NCBI GenBank assembly: GCA_007922225.1
Contig: ML679970.1
Location: forward strand, 18,774,290 to 18,838,289
Origin: Emydura subglobosa
Taxonomy: Eukaryota > Chordata > Testudines > Chelidae
Direction: 5' to 3'
Length of the DNA: 64,000 bases
Numbering within the stretch: the stretch's first letter is position 1; the number at the start of each line of letters is the position of its first letter. A program made the position numbers and the translations under genes. Positions 10,978-22,436 of this stretch are shown one piece after another. The notes under the pieces were generated by a model. The model was not told the origin of the DNA, did no database searches, and saw only the letters and a program-made list of their open reading frames with translations.

Positions 10978-11124
10978 GTCTGGTGATGATCGGAGTGATC
11001 ATTGGTGCGAGGAAGGTGGGGATAAACCCAGACAACGTCGCCACTCCCATAGCAGCGAGCCTTGGAGATTTGATCACCCTCTCCCTGCTGGCAGGAATCA
11101 GCAGCACCCTCTTTAAATACATAG
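10978..11124 (+). CDS. SLC41A3: SLC41A3 coding exon with the first MgtE signature
   Basis: 147 nt: two bases finishing the split Gly codon, 48 codons and one base of the next Gly (phase 1 to 1). Acceptor tgtcttccctag, donor gtaagc. It encodes [14 protein letters not shown], a membrane helix, then [18 protein letters not shown], the signature of SLC41/MgtE carriers whose acidic residues line the ion path, and a second helix ending STLFKYI. The same pattern returns in the exon at 21312, showing the internal duplication of the carrier. Confidence 0.92.
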
Positions 11125-11382
11125 GTAAGCTACTTAGCAGAGAGCCTGTGGTTCAGATAGTGGGGAAGCCTCCTGACAGGGACAGCTGTTCATTTGTGGA
11201 AGGGAAGCAGCCCCATTCCTGGGAATGTTAAAGCTGGACTGGACACAGCATTACAACAGGGAATGGTCTTGTAGGGCTGTGGAGGAGGGAGCTGGAGATG
11301 GAAATGACTTTGTAGGTTAAGTCCAATGACTGTCCAGTTTGTTGTAAGGTTTTTGGGACCAGCCAATGGAATGGAGATAATA

Positions 11383-11590
11383 TTGCCTAGTGGTTAGAGC
11401 AGAAGACGGGTTCAGGACTCCTGGGATCTGTTCCTGCATCTGTCACTAACTCACTGCAAAATTGGCCGAGTCACTTACACTCTCTTTGCCTCTGCACCAC
11501 CACGTGTCAATGGGAATAATAACGTTCCCCACCTCACAATACTATTGTGAGGCTTATGATAGGTCCTCACAATTCCTAGGAGCACAGAGC
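11383..11590 (+). repeat. MIR-like SINE
   Basis: Good match to the MIR plan: 'tagtggttagagcag' (tRNA B-box side), 'gactcctgggatctgttcct', 'gccgagtcacttacactct', then 'tcaatgggaataataacg' and a 'caatactattgtgaggctta' tail. Confidence 0.75.
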
Positions 11591-11689
11591 ATTGTTATCA
11601 TCTTGGAATGGGGGAGAAAATACTGGATAGTCTCCTAGGGAGAACTCCTTTAGGCTGGTGCTGTGATTGCTGTGTTAACCATGCCCTGA

Positions 11690-11914
11690 GGGTATGTCTT
11701 CACAGCAATAGACACCCACGGCTGGCCTGTGCCAGCAGACTCGGGTTCACGGGGCTGTTTCACTGCTGAGCAGATGTCTGGGTTCAGGCTGGGGCCCGGG
11801 CTCTAGGACCCTGCAAGCTGGGAGGGAGTCTACACAGCAATGAAACATCCATGCAGCCTGAGTCAGCTGGCATGAGCCAGATGTGGGTTTTTCTTTGCTG
11901 TGTAGACATAACCC
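11690..11914. mobile_element. Foldback MITE, Harbinger-type, 225 bp
   Basis: Left end gggtatgtcttcacagcaa pairs with the right end read in reverse, gggttatgtctacacagca. The arms continue inward (ggctggcctgtgccagc against ctggctcatgccagctg), so the element can fold into a long hairpin. Flanking triplets are TGA and TAA, consistent with an aged 3-bp target duplication. Relatives lie at 15725, 16088 and 16682. Confidence 0.75.
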
Positions 11915-12974
11915 TAAAGGCCACAGATTGGTTAAAAACCTTGGCACCTGAACTGCTTCCCCTATATGAGCTTGGGAAAAGCACAGGGCAGTTTTTGGAA
12001 TAGGAGAAAATAATGTGATTTCTGCTTTAATTGATGTTCGAAAATGGTGTAGTAAAGTACCATGGCCTTGATCTAGACAGAGAAAAGCGTTTTTTAAAAA
12101 TCTGTGGAGGATTTTTTTTAAAATAAAAAGTCTGTAACAACTAAACCCAAACTTTCACTGAAAATTGAGAACAGAAATTGTGAGTGAGACAGCTGTTTCC
12201 TATTACAATAACTTATTCCACTAGCCCATAAATAGGGGAACAATGGAATCCACATCCCAGAGAGAAAGGGGCAGGGGGACGTCCGAGAGACATTTCATTC
12301 TAGTTCTCCGACACTTCAGAAACGTATTTATTCAGTGTGCAGTTTCCCAAGATGCCGTGGCATCTACCTACACAAAACTGGCTTGTCCTTCAGCAGATCC
12401 ATCTCCAGTGATATCTCTCAGGGCCTGCATTATGGAATACAGTGATAATATGTAGCAATACAATAATGAGCAGCAGTGAATTTAGGGGGCTGTGATTGCA
12501 GCTAGGTATCCTGGCTGGAGAGGACATAAATTCTGGTGGAGTTATCATTCAGCTGTCCTCTGGCAGGAGATTGGTTATAGCGTGTCATTCACTAGTGTAA
12601 CATCACCCAATTGGTGGGTTTTCATAATTCCCAGATTTCCAAACTCTTCTGTATTTCAGTGGGGATGAGACAGAAGTGGGACAGAGTGTGTGACTCTGCA
12701 GTTCTTGACCACAGAGAAATATATTCCCTTAAGGATACAGATGAATCCTAGAAGGCCCGGAATGTTACATGCCTTTTCAAGTTACATTTTTTCCCTGAGG
12801 TATAATCCCCTTATTCCAGCACGATGTTTTATACTCTTTTAAAACCAACATTTCTCCTTCCAGCGCTCATTACTGTGAGGCCTATTATGCCACTCAATTG
12901 TACTTTACTCAACAAGTAATAATCTTGCTTAGTAAGGTACTACTTATGAGCAAGGGTGGCAGAACTGGGTCCAG

Positions 12975-13045
12975 AGGCCTGATGTAAAGTCCACTGATTC
13001 AAAAGGGAATCACTCCATTGATTACAGTGGGCGTTGGATCATACC
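12975..13045. repeat. Short palindromic MITE relic
   Basis: The words 'actgattcaaaagggaatca' and 'gattacagtgggcgttggat' belong to a small palindromic repeat seen again at 21868-21952. Heavily decayed. Confidence 0.35.
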
Positions 13046-13719
13046 TTATAGAGGTGAATGTCCTGTATTTGTGGGGTTTTAAAATGAGTTAATTGCCAAA
13101 TGCCCAAAAGAGCAAGGGCCTATTTAGCATCTAACTCAGTTATATGTCCCCTCATGTGTCTCTGCTTCCTGGCCTAACTGGCTTGAGGGGATGCGGTGCG
13201 CTGTTAAACAGCTGCCATTTACACCCCAGAAGAAGCTGCATTTCAGTGCTGGGTGAAGTGCACTATGATAAGTACATGCCTGTGTAAAAAAGCTTTGATA
13301 AAGATACGATAGTACTCTAAGGAAGTTAATGCTGTCTGTCTTACATTTCTAACCTAAGGCCCTGACAATATCTTTGGAAAAATACACGTATCAAGCTTGC
13401 TTTATATATCAGAATACCTGCAAAAACTGTGTTGCAGCTGGCCCAGCTTTGTACTTAATAAAGAGAGCAGATGGAGAGCCCTGTAGAAAATTTATTAGCG
13501 TTTCAAAAGGCCTGGCACAATCCCCATCGCTTAAAGGTGTTTCTGATGCTTTCTTCTGGTCTTGAGTCATGTTTATTTTCTTGTAGTGCAGCATTTTATT
13601 AAGTGCCATTGGCTTCTGAAGATCATTTCAAGGTTATGCTGCTGCTGAAGTAGCTAATAGAAATGAATGGAAACCAGCAAGTAAAAATCCTGCCTCTCAG
13701 CTGTCTGATGTATGAAGCA

Positions 13720-14140
13720 TAGGAAAACAGCAGTTGTCTATCTAGTCTGCTGTCCTGGCATCAACAATAGCCAGTGCAGATGGCTCAGAGGAAGGGATGA
13801 GATGCCCCCTCATATCTATTTGTGGCATAACTTGCCCATAAGAAAAGTTTCTTCTTAGCCCCAGGGAGTTAGTGGTTGACTTATCCCTGAAATAAAAGAA
13901 TTTATATCCCATATACATTTCTATCCAATCTAATGAAAGTGCAGAGATGTTTTGATTCATATTGCTACCTAACATGGGTTGAATCCTCCTAATCCCTTGG
14001 TTTCAGTAATATCCTATGCCAGTGAGTTTCACAGGGTAATTCTGGACTGTGGGGGAAAAAATATCCCGGCTCATGTGATTGCTGTCTTGCAGCATGAAGA
14101 CTTGAGTCCCGAGCCCTGCTTCCTTTCTTTCAGTCAGAAT
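13720..14140 (-). repeat. Old CR1/L3-like LINE 3' fragment
   Basis: On the + strand it shows 'ctatctagtctgctgtcct', 'agccagtgcagatggctcag' and 'tgccagtgagtttcacaggg', the reverse complement of a CR1-family 3' region. Plus-strand relatives are at 42590-42720, 49320-49910 and 56690-56893. No open frame. Confidence 0.55.
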
Positions 14141-14229
14141 GTCATGGTTTTGTCTAGTCAGATTTGACAGTCTTATGGAGTTGGAGGTGTGTAAACTGCA
14201 TTGAACTTTGAATTTCTTTTCCATGCCAG

Positions 14230-14374
14230 ACATGAAATACCTCTCGCCTCTGATATGCGCTGTATTTGTTATCATGATTCCTCTTTGGGTTGCTATTGCC
14301 AAGCAAAGTCCTTCCATTGCCGAGGTCCTGAAGTCTGGATGGCAGCCAGTGATCGTGGCAATGAGCATCAGCAG
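14230..14374 (+). CDS. SLC41A3: SLC41A3 coding exon
   Basis: 145 nt, phase 1 to 2. Acceptor ttccatgccag, donor gtaaac. After completing an Asp codon it encodes MKYLSPLICAVFVIMIPLWV, a long membrane helix, then AKQSPSIAEVLKSGWQPVIV and AMSIS. SGWQPV corresponds to the family's SGWEPVI motif, where the linker between the two MgtE-like halves enters the next helix. The donor is preceded by CAG and splits a Ser codon completed by the following exon. Confidence 0.9.
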
Positions 14375-15499
14375 GTAAACCTTGGAACCGCCCTCCCCCC
14401 ACCCCAGCCCACCATCTTTCTTTCTCTTTCAGGGAATAACAGTCAACCTAATCCAAGGTCCAGGGCAGTGTCCAAAATATAAAATCCCGCCTGTCTGTGA
14501 TTCCAGTGATAATTTATAGTGACAGGGTTTTAAATTCTCAGGGCCTGTCCTTGTTAGAGGCACTTTGATGGATCATTGGTAAAGCTTTCAGGACCAACAC
14601 ACTTTTCACACCGTGGTTCCAGGACCGGTGAACAGAACGAATGCAGTTGTGAGCCCTGCCTTCACAGCTACGTGCAGTCAGCACCTCCTCTCTTGCTGCA
14701 GTACTCCACTGCGCTATACTGTGTAAGGCAGGCTAGTGGTGAGGGTAATCACATGTCACGCTTTGGGTGCCTGGACAGAATCTCCTCTTTCCAAAGTATC
14801 ATGCAATGGCACAGTCGGCCAGTTGCATTACTTGTGGCTTCCTCTGAAGTGTAAAGTGTTTGGCACAGCCACAGGCTAAGGGACTAGATCGGCCAATAGC
14901 CTGATCTGATAAGGGACATTTTGTCTTCGGTAAAACAAACAAATCTGCTCCATAGCCAAATGCAACCTGTGCAACATTCAGCCTGTACAACTGACATTAT
15001 TTGTGTTGCGGTAGCACCCAGGAGCCCCAGTGCCGGACCAGGATCCCATTGTGCTAGGAGCTGTACTAACAGAGAACAAAAAAAGACAGTTCTTGCCTCA
15101 AAGTGCTAACAGCCTCTGCCTTTGCTACAAAGCTGGAGGGCATCCTGGCACCCTTTACCTTCCAGTACAGTGCAATGGAGTGACATGGCTTAGATGCACT
15201 GTCATGGCAAAAACAACATGTGGTCATTTGCGGCCACGCTAGTTCTCTCGGGCTGTCACTGCGAACAGCTAAAAGAATATTTATCTGGCAGTGAGAAATG
15301 AACCCTAAAAGAAGCCATTGCCAGCTACTGTAGGAAACAATACTGCCCTGGCCAATGGAGGAAGGCCTGGATCACCTGTCCTAAAGGGTCATTTTCATCT
15401 GTACGGTCTGTGGGATGGAACTATCTGTGCTGATTTTATATTCTGTACCTGGTAGCTGATGATAATTAATAAGCTTTCATTTTGTGTCATTTTTCACAG
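14375..15499 (+). other. SLC41A3 intron
   Basis: Apart from an L3-like tail at 15005-15120, no feature recognised. Confidence 0.6.
15005..15120 (-). repeat. L3/CR1-like 3' tail
   Basis: Contains 'ccattgtgctaggagctgta', 'agagaacaaaaaaagacagt' and 'tgcctcaaagtgctaacag', the reverse complement of the tail type at 430-550. Confidence 0.55.
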
Positions 15500-15579
15500 C
15501 ATTGGTGGGCTGATCTTGGACAAAACTGTAACTGACCCAAACTTCGAAGGCATGGCAGTTTTTACACCTGTGATTAACG
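15500..15579 (+). CDS. SLC41A3: SLC41A3 coding exon
   Basis: 80 nt, phase 2 to 1: one base completing Ser, 26 codons and one base of Gly. Acceptor catttttcacag, donor gtaagc. The peptide is [14 protein letters not shown] followed by [19 protein letters not shown] and TPVINGxGGNLVAIQ (continued in the next exon) open the second MgtE-like half. [13 protein letters not shown] fits SLC41A3 rather than SLC41A2, where I recall a different stretch at this place. Confidence 0.92.
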
Positions 15580-15724
15580 GTAAGCTGAGGGAGGGTTATG
15601 TGCATGTTATTCTCCTTTCACCTCCAGAGGGCTGGGTTCAGAGTTCAGCTCTGAAAATGAGTCTGGTGGGCCTCTTGGTCTTTCTTTATCCACATCACAC
15701 ATTGCAGAACAATTGGCAGTTTCA

Positions 15725-15961
15725 GGATATGTCTGCACTGCTTGAATCTAGCTAGTGTGGCTAAAAATAGCAATGAAGGTGCAGCGGCATGGGCAGTACA
15801 AGCCCACAACGTTGGGTCCATACTCCCACTCCCAGCCTGCCCGGGGGTCTGTGCCACTGTGTCTTCACTGCTATTGTTAGCCAGGCTAGCCAGGTTAAAG
15901 CTAGCGCGAGTGTGCCACCCTGAGCTGCAATCACACCTCTGATTGCAGTGTAGACATATCC
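15725..15961. mobile_element. Foldback MITE, Harbinger-type, 237 bp
   Basis: Left end ggatatgtctgcactg and right end in reverse ggatatgtctacactg match at 15 of 16 bases. Perfect TCA triplets flank both sides (15722-15724, 15962-15964), the 3-bp duplication expected for PIF/Harbinger. Confidence 0.8.
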
Positions 15962-16087
15962 TCAGATCGCGAGAGGCTCTGGAGTGGAGTAGCTGGGGTG
16001 CTGCAGGGCAGGACTGAGAGGTATTAGCAGAGCTGTGCGGAGGAAGCCTGCAGAGCCCCAGCCTGCTATATCTGGGGGCTGCTGTTA

Positions 16088-16371
16088 GAGTGTGTCTACA
16101 CTGCAATTAGAACTCCCCAGCTGGCCATGCCAGCGGACTCCAGCTCGCAGGGCTCAGTCGTAGGGGCTGTTTAACTGCAGTGTAGATATTTGGGCTCAGA
16201 TTGGAGCCCAGGCTCTGGGTCCCTGCGAGGTGGGAGGGTCCCAGGCTTGGGTCTGCAGCACGAGCCCGAAGATCTACACCGCTATTAAACAGCCCCTTAG
16301 CCAGAGCCCCACAAGCCTGAGTCAGCTGGCTCAGCCAGCCGCGGGTTTTTAATTGCAGTGCAGACGTACCC
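16088..16371. mobile_element. Foldback MITE, Harbinger-type, 284 bp
   Basis: The left end gagtgtgtctacactgcaat pairs with the right end in reverse, gggtacgtctgcactgcaat. Inner arms also pair (ccagctggccatgccagc with ggctggctgagccagctg; gctgtttaactgcagtgtag with its partner near 16275). Flanks are TTA and TGA. Confidence 0.8.
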
Positions 16372-16681
16372 TGAGTTTCATGAGCATTAAATCATGGCAA
16401 ATATCACAAGAAAAACCATTTCCTTCCTCTCTGAAATCGACATTCTTAGCTGCGCAATCGGTCCAAGCTTCTGACACGCATTGATGACCAAGATTAGCCA
16501 ACTGTGGAAACAACCTGGGCTTTTGGATTGATTTCTTTTTTCTGATATGTTTCATGCACGTTTCAATCCAGAGGAAACAAGACATTACATCTGCAAAGCA
16601 TTTTGTCAGCTAGCTGCTCTTTAAGCTGCTGTGATTCTTACACCCATGAGATGTCCTGCTAAACTTGTGCAAAGTCTTTCA

Positions 16682-17215
16682 GTATGTCTACACTGCAGCA
16701 TAAGCCCAGGGTTCGAACTCAGGCTCAAACCTAACCCTCCTTCCATCTACACAGAAATCACACTGACCCAGTTCCCACAACCCCCCGGGGCCGAGCCTGA
16801 GTCAAGCTGGGACCCAGGGTTCATATCCTATTGCTTTGCAGTGCAGATGCTGCCCCCTTGACTTGTATTAGGGGAGTCCCCCAAAAGTATTCTGCAGTCC
16901 CACGGGCTGACTTTCTTTGTCCTTTGGACAGTCAAGTTTGGTGGACAGCCAGGTTTTCCCACACCGCACCATGAACAAAGGACTAGAACAGACACATGTT
17001 GGGAGGGTGATAGGAAGTCTGGGATATGAGTGGTTGGACTCGGGTCTGCATAATGCAGTGTAGGTGCTGGAGCCCCAGGCTGGGACTCAGCGTTCAGCAA
17101 TTTTTAACCTGGGGTTACAAATGAGTGTAGTCATTCAAAGCCTTGATTAACAAACCCAGGGTCTGCTAACTCAAGTTCTGCTAACCCCGGGTTTACATTG
17201 CAGCATAGACACACC
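16682..17215. mobile_element. Foldback MITE, Harbinger-type, about 534 bp
   Basis: Left gtatgtctacactgcagca pairs with the right end in reverse, ggtgtgtctatgctgcaa. Inner arms share 'cccagggttcgaactcagg' with 'aacccggggttagcag' only loosely. The longest of the cluster; no coding potential. Confidence 0.65.
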
Positions 17216-18333
17216 TTTTATGACAAACCTTTTCCAGTGCTATCAGCCAAAAAACTATATTAGGAAATCAAATCAAAGCTATTCCATTGATTAGAGTTCA
17301 TTTAAAGCTAACACAGACTACTAAACATCAGAGAGAAAATTCATTGGCCCGAAATCATCTGCAGAATTAAGGATGCCCCCATTTTTGTGCACTCCCAGTT
17401 TGCACGGGCAAAGATGCCCATGCAAAGTTTGAAGGTTCAATTTCAGGGAGTCAGTTTGCAAAAATCACCTTTTAGGTCATATTATTGTTGGATCAAGTCC
17501 TGAAGTCTTCACTTGATTTTTACTCTGGCAAATTTCACTTTCAAAGAGAGAGAGAGTGCTTGAGAAAAGAAACAAGTAAAGGCTGTAGGATTTTGCTCAT
17601 TATTATTTTATCCAGTGCATCCCATTCCCTCCATCACACACATGTACATACAGACCTATAGGCAATTCAGGATTGCTCCCTAGAATGTAGTCAGTGCTCC
17701 AACGGAGAATGTAGCTGCTATTTCATGTTTGCCAGAATTAAACAATTTGGAAGGAACTAATTGCCTTTTAATTACCCAACATGGTTAGGGCTGATTCAGT
17801 CTCATCTGATTCTTTCTCACTTAATAAGTGTCAGGTGCCTCCAAATGAACAGGATGATCACTGCCTGTTTCACTTGTGATTTAAACAATAAAGTCTCTCT
17901 AGCTGAGCCCTTCCAAGAAGTAGAATTGAGAGCAGCAGCTGCCTTTGCACAGGCGGTTTACACTAGGTGTTTCCCAGAGATCAGTTCGTGCTGACAGGAC
18001 TTGCATCATTGCTGATCATGTGACGTTTGTGACTTGTCATGGGAAGCAGAAGTTCCAGGGGGGAATGTTTTATATACAACAGCCAAAAAGAGAAGTTAAT
18101 TTGAACTTTCCTCTTGCTGTGATTTTGGTGATTGTTCCCCGCATGTGAATCAAACAGTATCACTGTGACTCATGGGATTGAGTTTATTTTTACTTAACCA
18201 TCACTCCCATTGAGCATCTGAGCACATGCAGGTTGGCCAACCTTCTCCTAAGTCCCTAGGCCAATGCACTGTGTGTGCTTCTTGCTGCCGCTAGCAGGGA
18301 GACTGAAGTGATTGTTGCATTTTGTACTTGCAG

Positions 18334-18468
18334 GTGTTGGTGGGAATCTGGTAGCCATCCAAGCCAGCCGCATCTCCACATTCCTGCACTTCTGGAGCAT
18401 GCCTGGAGTCTTGCCATACAAGATGAGGCAGAACTGGCCCAATCCATGCACCACATTCTTCACGTCAG
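18334..18468 (+). CDS. SLC41A3: SLC41A3 coding exon
   Basis: 135 nt, phase 1 to 1. Acceptor ttgtacttgcag; the donor, gtagac, is weaker than the gene's other donors. The product is VGGNLVAIQASRISTFLHFW then SMPGVLPYKMRQNWPNPCTT and FFTS. GGNLVAIQASRIST is the strongest SLC41 family motif, a membrane re-entry helix with the polar residues of the second half-pore. The later, cysteine-containing part is an exposed loop that differs between paralogues. Confidence 0.93.
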
Positions 18469-19469
18469 GTAGACGATGAACTCCAGGTGTGCACATTGCA
18501 AAACCCAGCACCCCAACGAGAGCACTCTTTGTCAGCCTTGCTGGCTAAGGAACGAATGGGTTGTGGAGAATGAACTCCTCTTCCTTCCCTCCAGGGCTGG
18601 GTTGAGGTGACTTGGCAAGAGGCAGGTTGATGCTCAGTGGATGGACAGGGAACTGGTGGCCTCCAGGCTACCTCTCACCAGCACCAAGTTTACCTGGCAA
18701 CAAATCATTGGAAAATAAACTTCAAATGCACTCAGATGGCGAGTTGCCCATTGTAACTGGGGCCCTCCTAGCTGCCCCAGCGCATGGATTAGTAGCAGAC
18801 TATAGCACATAGTGGGGCTGATTCTGATCTTGCTCATGCTATGAAAATCAAGAGTGGCTCTGATCAAGCCAATTACACTGGCATAAGCAAAATCCGAATC
18901 CGGGCTGTTGTTTTTAGATGACTGGCTTCTGTTGATTTTTGATGGAAGTTCGTGCCCTGATGCTAGGGCCAAGTCAGAGCTAGGAAAGTGGATCACGGTG
19001 AGTCAGAGCAGGAGCTGGGTGAGGACCGGAGCTGGGTGGGACAGCTGAACGGAACAGCTGTGGGAAGCTAAGCAAGAGGCTCAGGAGAGAATCAGAGCGC
19101 TGCGGGCTGGAGTACGTAAATAGAACATCGTTTTATTATGAGGTTAATGCCAGAAAAAGCTGCTGGGGGCAGTTCCTGGAAATACTGCGTATGGCAATGG
19201 CTTCACTTTATATTCTAGCAAAGCTGTTAGCAGTGGGATCCAGGGGGGATGGATAAAACAACTAGCTAGTTACTCAGTTCCTTAATATAGATCGTGGGTA
19301 TCATTCACAAACGAGCTGTCAACCATCCGTGTCTCTCCCCTACTCATCAGCAGTGGTATTTAACATCCGCAGATATATTTGTGGTCATTAAAAGATGTAA
19401 AACTTTCTGCTTCCTTCCTACACAAGCAGTAACTGCCCTGGTTTGTTTTAATATATGCATTCTCCGCAG
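18469..19469 (+). other. SLC41A3 intron
   Basis: Holds one decayed palindromic repeat (18815-18905); otherwise no feature recognised. Confidence 0.6.
18815..18905. repeat. Decayed palindromic MITE
   Basis: 'ggggctgattctgatcttgc' at the left and 'gcaaaatccgaatccgggct' at the right are rough inverted copies. The inner 'tacactggcataagc' resembles the repeats at 39305-39390 and 48725-48785. Confidence 0.4.
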
Positions 19470-19618
19470 GAGTGAATTCCAAGTCAGCCCGTGTGCTGTT
19501 CCTGCTAGTTATCCCTGGACACCTGGTGTTCCTATACACCATTCGCCTTCTGCAGGGGGGGCACACGTCCATCACCTTCACCTTTGTGATGTTTTATCTG
19601 ACGGCTGCTTTGCTGCAG
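19470..19618 (+). CDS. SLC41A3: SLC41A3 coding exon
   Basis: 149 nt, phase 1 to 0. Acceptor gcattctccgcag, donor gtaaaa. It encodes [34 protein letters not shown], then [15 protein letters not shown]. This gives two hydrophobic helices of the second MgtE-like half with a short charged loop between; IPGHL is a family-wide motif. The pairing with the next exon ([10 protein letters not shown]) keeps the frame. Confidence 0.92.
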
Positions 19619-21311
19619 GTAAAAAAAGAGCCCGACTGAGCTGAGGCCGACTTTATCAGATACTTTTTAAACAAGGAAAAATTCTTAGCCAGCAAATGTT
19701 CACAGTAGAAATCCCAGTCGCTGTCCCTTAGTCCCAGTCATCTCCCACCCACATCCTCACCCCGTCTCCATAATCCCAGGAATTATTAGTGGCAGAAACA
19801 TCCCTGTGCTGGATGTTATACAGGCTTATCCAATGCTCTTTGTCCCACTGCAGCAATGATATTTTTGGTGGGCAAATAAATCTCTTGAGTTTGTTTATTC
19901 ACCCTCACCCCCAATATCGCTGGTCATCACAGCCAAAGACAGCTGAGCAGATTTTGTACTAGGCTGGTAAATTTCCATGATAGTCCTGCAAGGTTGAGTT
20001 CACATGTCAAAGTGAAAACCTGCGGGATGCGGGGGAGGACTGGACTTTGTGGGTCAGAGCTGCATTCAGCAAGGAGAAAACCCAGCACCAAGAGGTCTGA
20101 GATGCTGAGAGATACCACACACCAGTTCCAACGGTTCTGCCTTTGCCCCTTTCTGCTTTCACTGTTCTGCCTTCCCCACTCACATGCTCCATCGTCCTAC
20201 TCCCAGACGCGTGTTGCCATCAGTTGAACTCACTGATGCTCTTGGTTCATTCACCCTTTTAAATGAGTCATTCTATACGTTCGTTAGCTTGCAGGATAAA
20301 AGATTTTGTTCCTCTTTTTGCTTCCCCTTACAGTCAGGTTTGCATCTGTGATTAAATTCTTTGCAAGTGTAAACAGTTGGCTCGGCTCATGCTTTGCCAT
20401 CCTCTGCCTGTGTTTATACGACCCACAATTCTGGCACCACAGTTGAAGTTGGTTTTTTAAAAAACTTTGTTACTCTGCGTATCCACCATGGCAGAACCAG
20501 TCCCACAATTGGAGCCAAATATAAAAATACATGCAATACATTACAGCACTGGTAACAGAATCCCAGCAACGTCACAGCTGATGAACGATTTCTAGGGGGT
20601 CCAGTAGAGAAGAAAACACCAGGCTTGTACACTTTTTAGTTGCATAATGATATGTCAAGACTCAGAAATGGTGCGGGGGAGGGGAGTTGTGTTTTGGGGT
20701 TTTTCCTGCTTGGTTTGTTCCCTTTAGAAATGCCCAGTCTTGTGTTCCCCGATGTGCTGAGATGTCCCTTGGCAGATCTAGAGATACGGAGTGGGAGATC
20801 TCTCTCCATATTTAATTGAGTTAAGAAGGCGGTCTTTAATCTTTAACAAAAGCTTTTCCTCCAGCTGTTTATTAGGATCTTGAGTTAAATAGGAATGAAA
20901 AACAAAAAACCACAAAGATTTTGAGAGGGTCTAGATAAAAATCACTTCTCTTTTCAATGGCTCAAGGTTCACTTGCGTGGTATGTTCGATGGGATAAAAA
21001 GCTACTAGATCTCTAGCTGGCCATAGAGACTGCCAGGGAAAACAAGGTAGCCAAAATCTGTACTTCTAATGTAAATGAGAAGCATAAAACCTGGGCCTAC
21101 AAAAGTCACCCTTTGTGGGCTAGCCCATTGTTTTTCCCTACACGGTTTAGGCCTAATCCTGCTCTCAGTAAAGTCCCCCATTGGCTTCATTGAAGGCAAG
21201 CACTCCATCCCTCCACCACAATGACAGTCTATTCTAGCAACAGGTGCCGACGGTATCCCTGCTGCATGCCTGTCACCCACTGACAGCTACGCCTGTCGTC
21301 TCTCTCTGCAG
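19619..21311 (+). other. SLC41A3 intron
   Basis: Non-coding; no repeat recognised with confidence. Confidence 0.6.
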
Positions 21312-21477
21312 GTGGGAATCCTGCTTTACATGGCTGATCTGATTGTGCGACTGATGTGGAGGAAGGCCCTGGATCCAGACAACTTCTCCATCCCCTACCT
21401 CACTGCCCTGGGCGACCTCCTGGGCACGGGATTCCTGGCACTTTGCTTCCGCTTGATTTGGCTTGTCAATGGGGCAG
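21312..21477 (+). CDS. SLC41A3: SLC41A3 coding exon, last one identified
   Basis: 55 codons plus one base if the donor gtatga at 21478 is used. Acceptor tctctctgcag. The product contains [20 protein letters not shown], the second carrier signature [18 protein letters not shown] and a final helix [16 protein letters not shown]. If the donor is not used, the frame runs six more codons to a TGA at 21495-21497, giving a complete short C-terminus; if it is used, one more small exon with the stop is needed, and I did not find it. KALDPDN favours SLC41A3. Confidence 0.9.
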
Positions 21478-21867
21478 GTATGAAACTGGGAAACTGACAG
21501 GACTTCTGCAGTGTTGGCCCATTGCTCCTTCGCCAAGCAAGTCATTCAGTATGGTGCTTTAACCTGGTCCAACAGGGTTTTTAGAGAATACATCCACGCC
21601 TTTAAACTGGAACAGGGCTGCTGTCCTTCCTCACCTCCCCCTCCCCCCTCCCATTGGCCACGGCAGTGCTTTACAGCTGTATAATTCAGAACCAAAGAAG
21701 CAGCACCCGTCTGGATTTATCCAGCTTTGAAAGTGACTGAGCCATCTTAAAACAGTGCACTCCATGCATGTGTGCATCCAAGAAACAAGGGGTTAAGGAA
21801 TATGGGTCATATCTTGGCAAATCTGCATTTTGATTGGCTTAAAAATGTATAAGTGTAACTGACTGGT

Positions 21868-21952
21868 AAGTAGGAAACTAATTCACACCCCACTGAAGTC
21901 AATGGGAGTCTTTGCATTGATTTCAGTTAGTCTTTGGATCATATCCTAGATG
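21868..21952. repeat. Short palindromic MITE
   Basis: 'cactgaagtcaatgggagtc' followed by 'ttgcattgatttcagttag' and 'ctttggatcatatcct', a palindromic repeat type also seen at 12975-13045. Confidence 0.45.
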
Positions 21953-22436
21953 AGGATGTTGCACCATCTCTGATCAGCAGTTAAAGCCTGACTAAATTAT
22001 ATTTTATTGCCCCTCTCTCTCCCCATCACATCCCACAGGGCAGGAGAATCAGTAAAGGCCTTAAAATTCTGTCTCCATAACTCAAGTATTAAGGGTCTCA
22101 CAGAGAATGTGCCCCAATGGATTGCAACCAACTGATGGGTCATCCAGGGCGGAACCTGACTAAGCGAACTTTTGTAACTGACAAAATGGATTATTCTTTG
22201 TTTGACAGTCTAAGGAAAGTCTGTTCCATAGTTTTTATGGTTTATAGAAACACAGAGAAATAAATTGTAAACCGTTTCGTAATTTGGGGGGGTTTATTGC
22301 CATTATTTTGTTGTTTCTAATCACTATTTTTGGCACAGGGCCAAGGAACTGTTAGATCACAAGCACCTAGACCTGCACAGTATGGACATTTCACAGCTAG
22401 GATACATAAACCAGCCACCCCTTTAAAAACACCTTA

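Larger units (their letters stand above)
11125..14229 (+). other. SLC41A3 intron
   Basis: Holds a MIR-like SINE, a foldback MITE, a short palindromic MITE relic and an old CR1 3' fragment. The stretches 11920-12970 and 13045-13720 show only AT-rich unique-looking sequence. Confidence 0.6.
15580..18333 (+). other. SLC41A3 intron with a MITE cluster
   Basis: Three foldback MITEs of one superfamily lie within 1.5 kb (15725-17215). The stretch 17220-18333 shows nothing I recognise. Confidence 0.6.
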
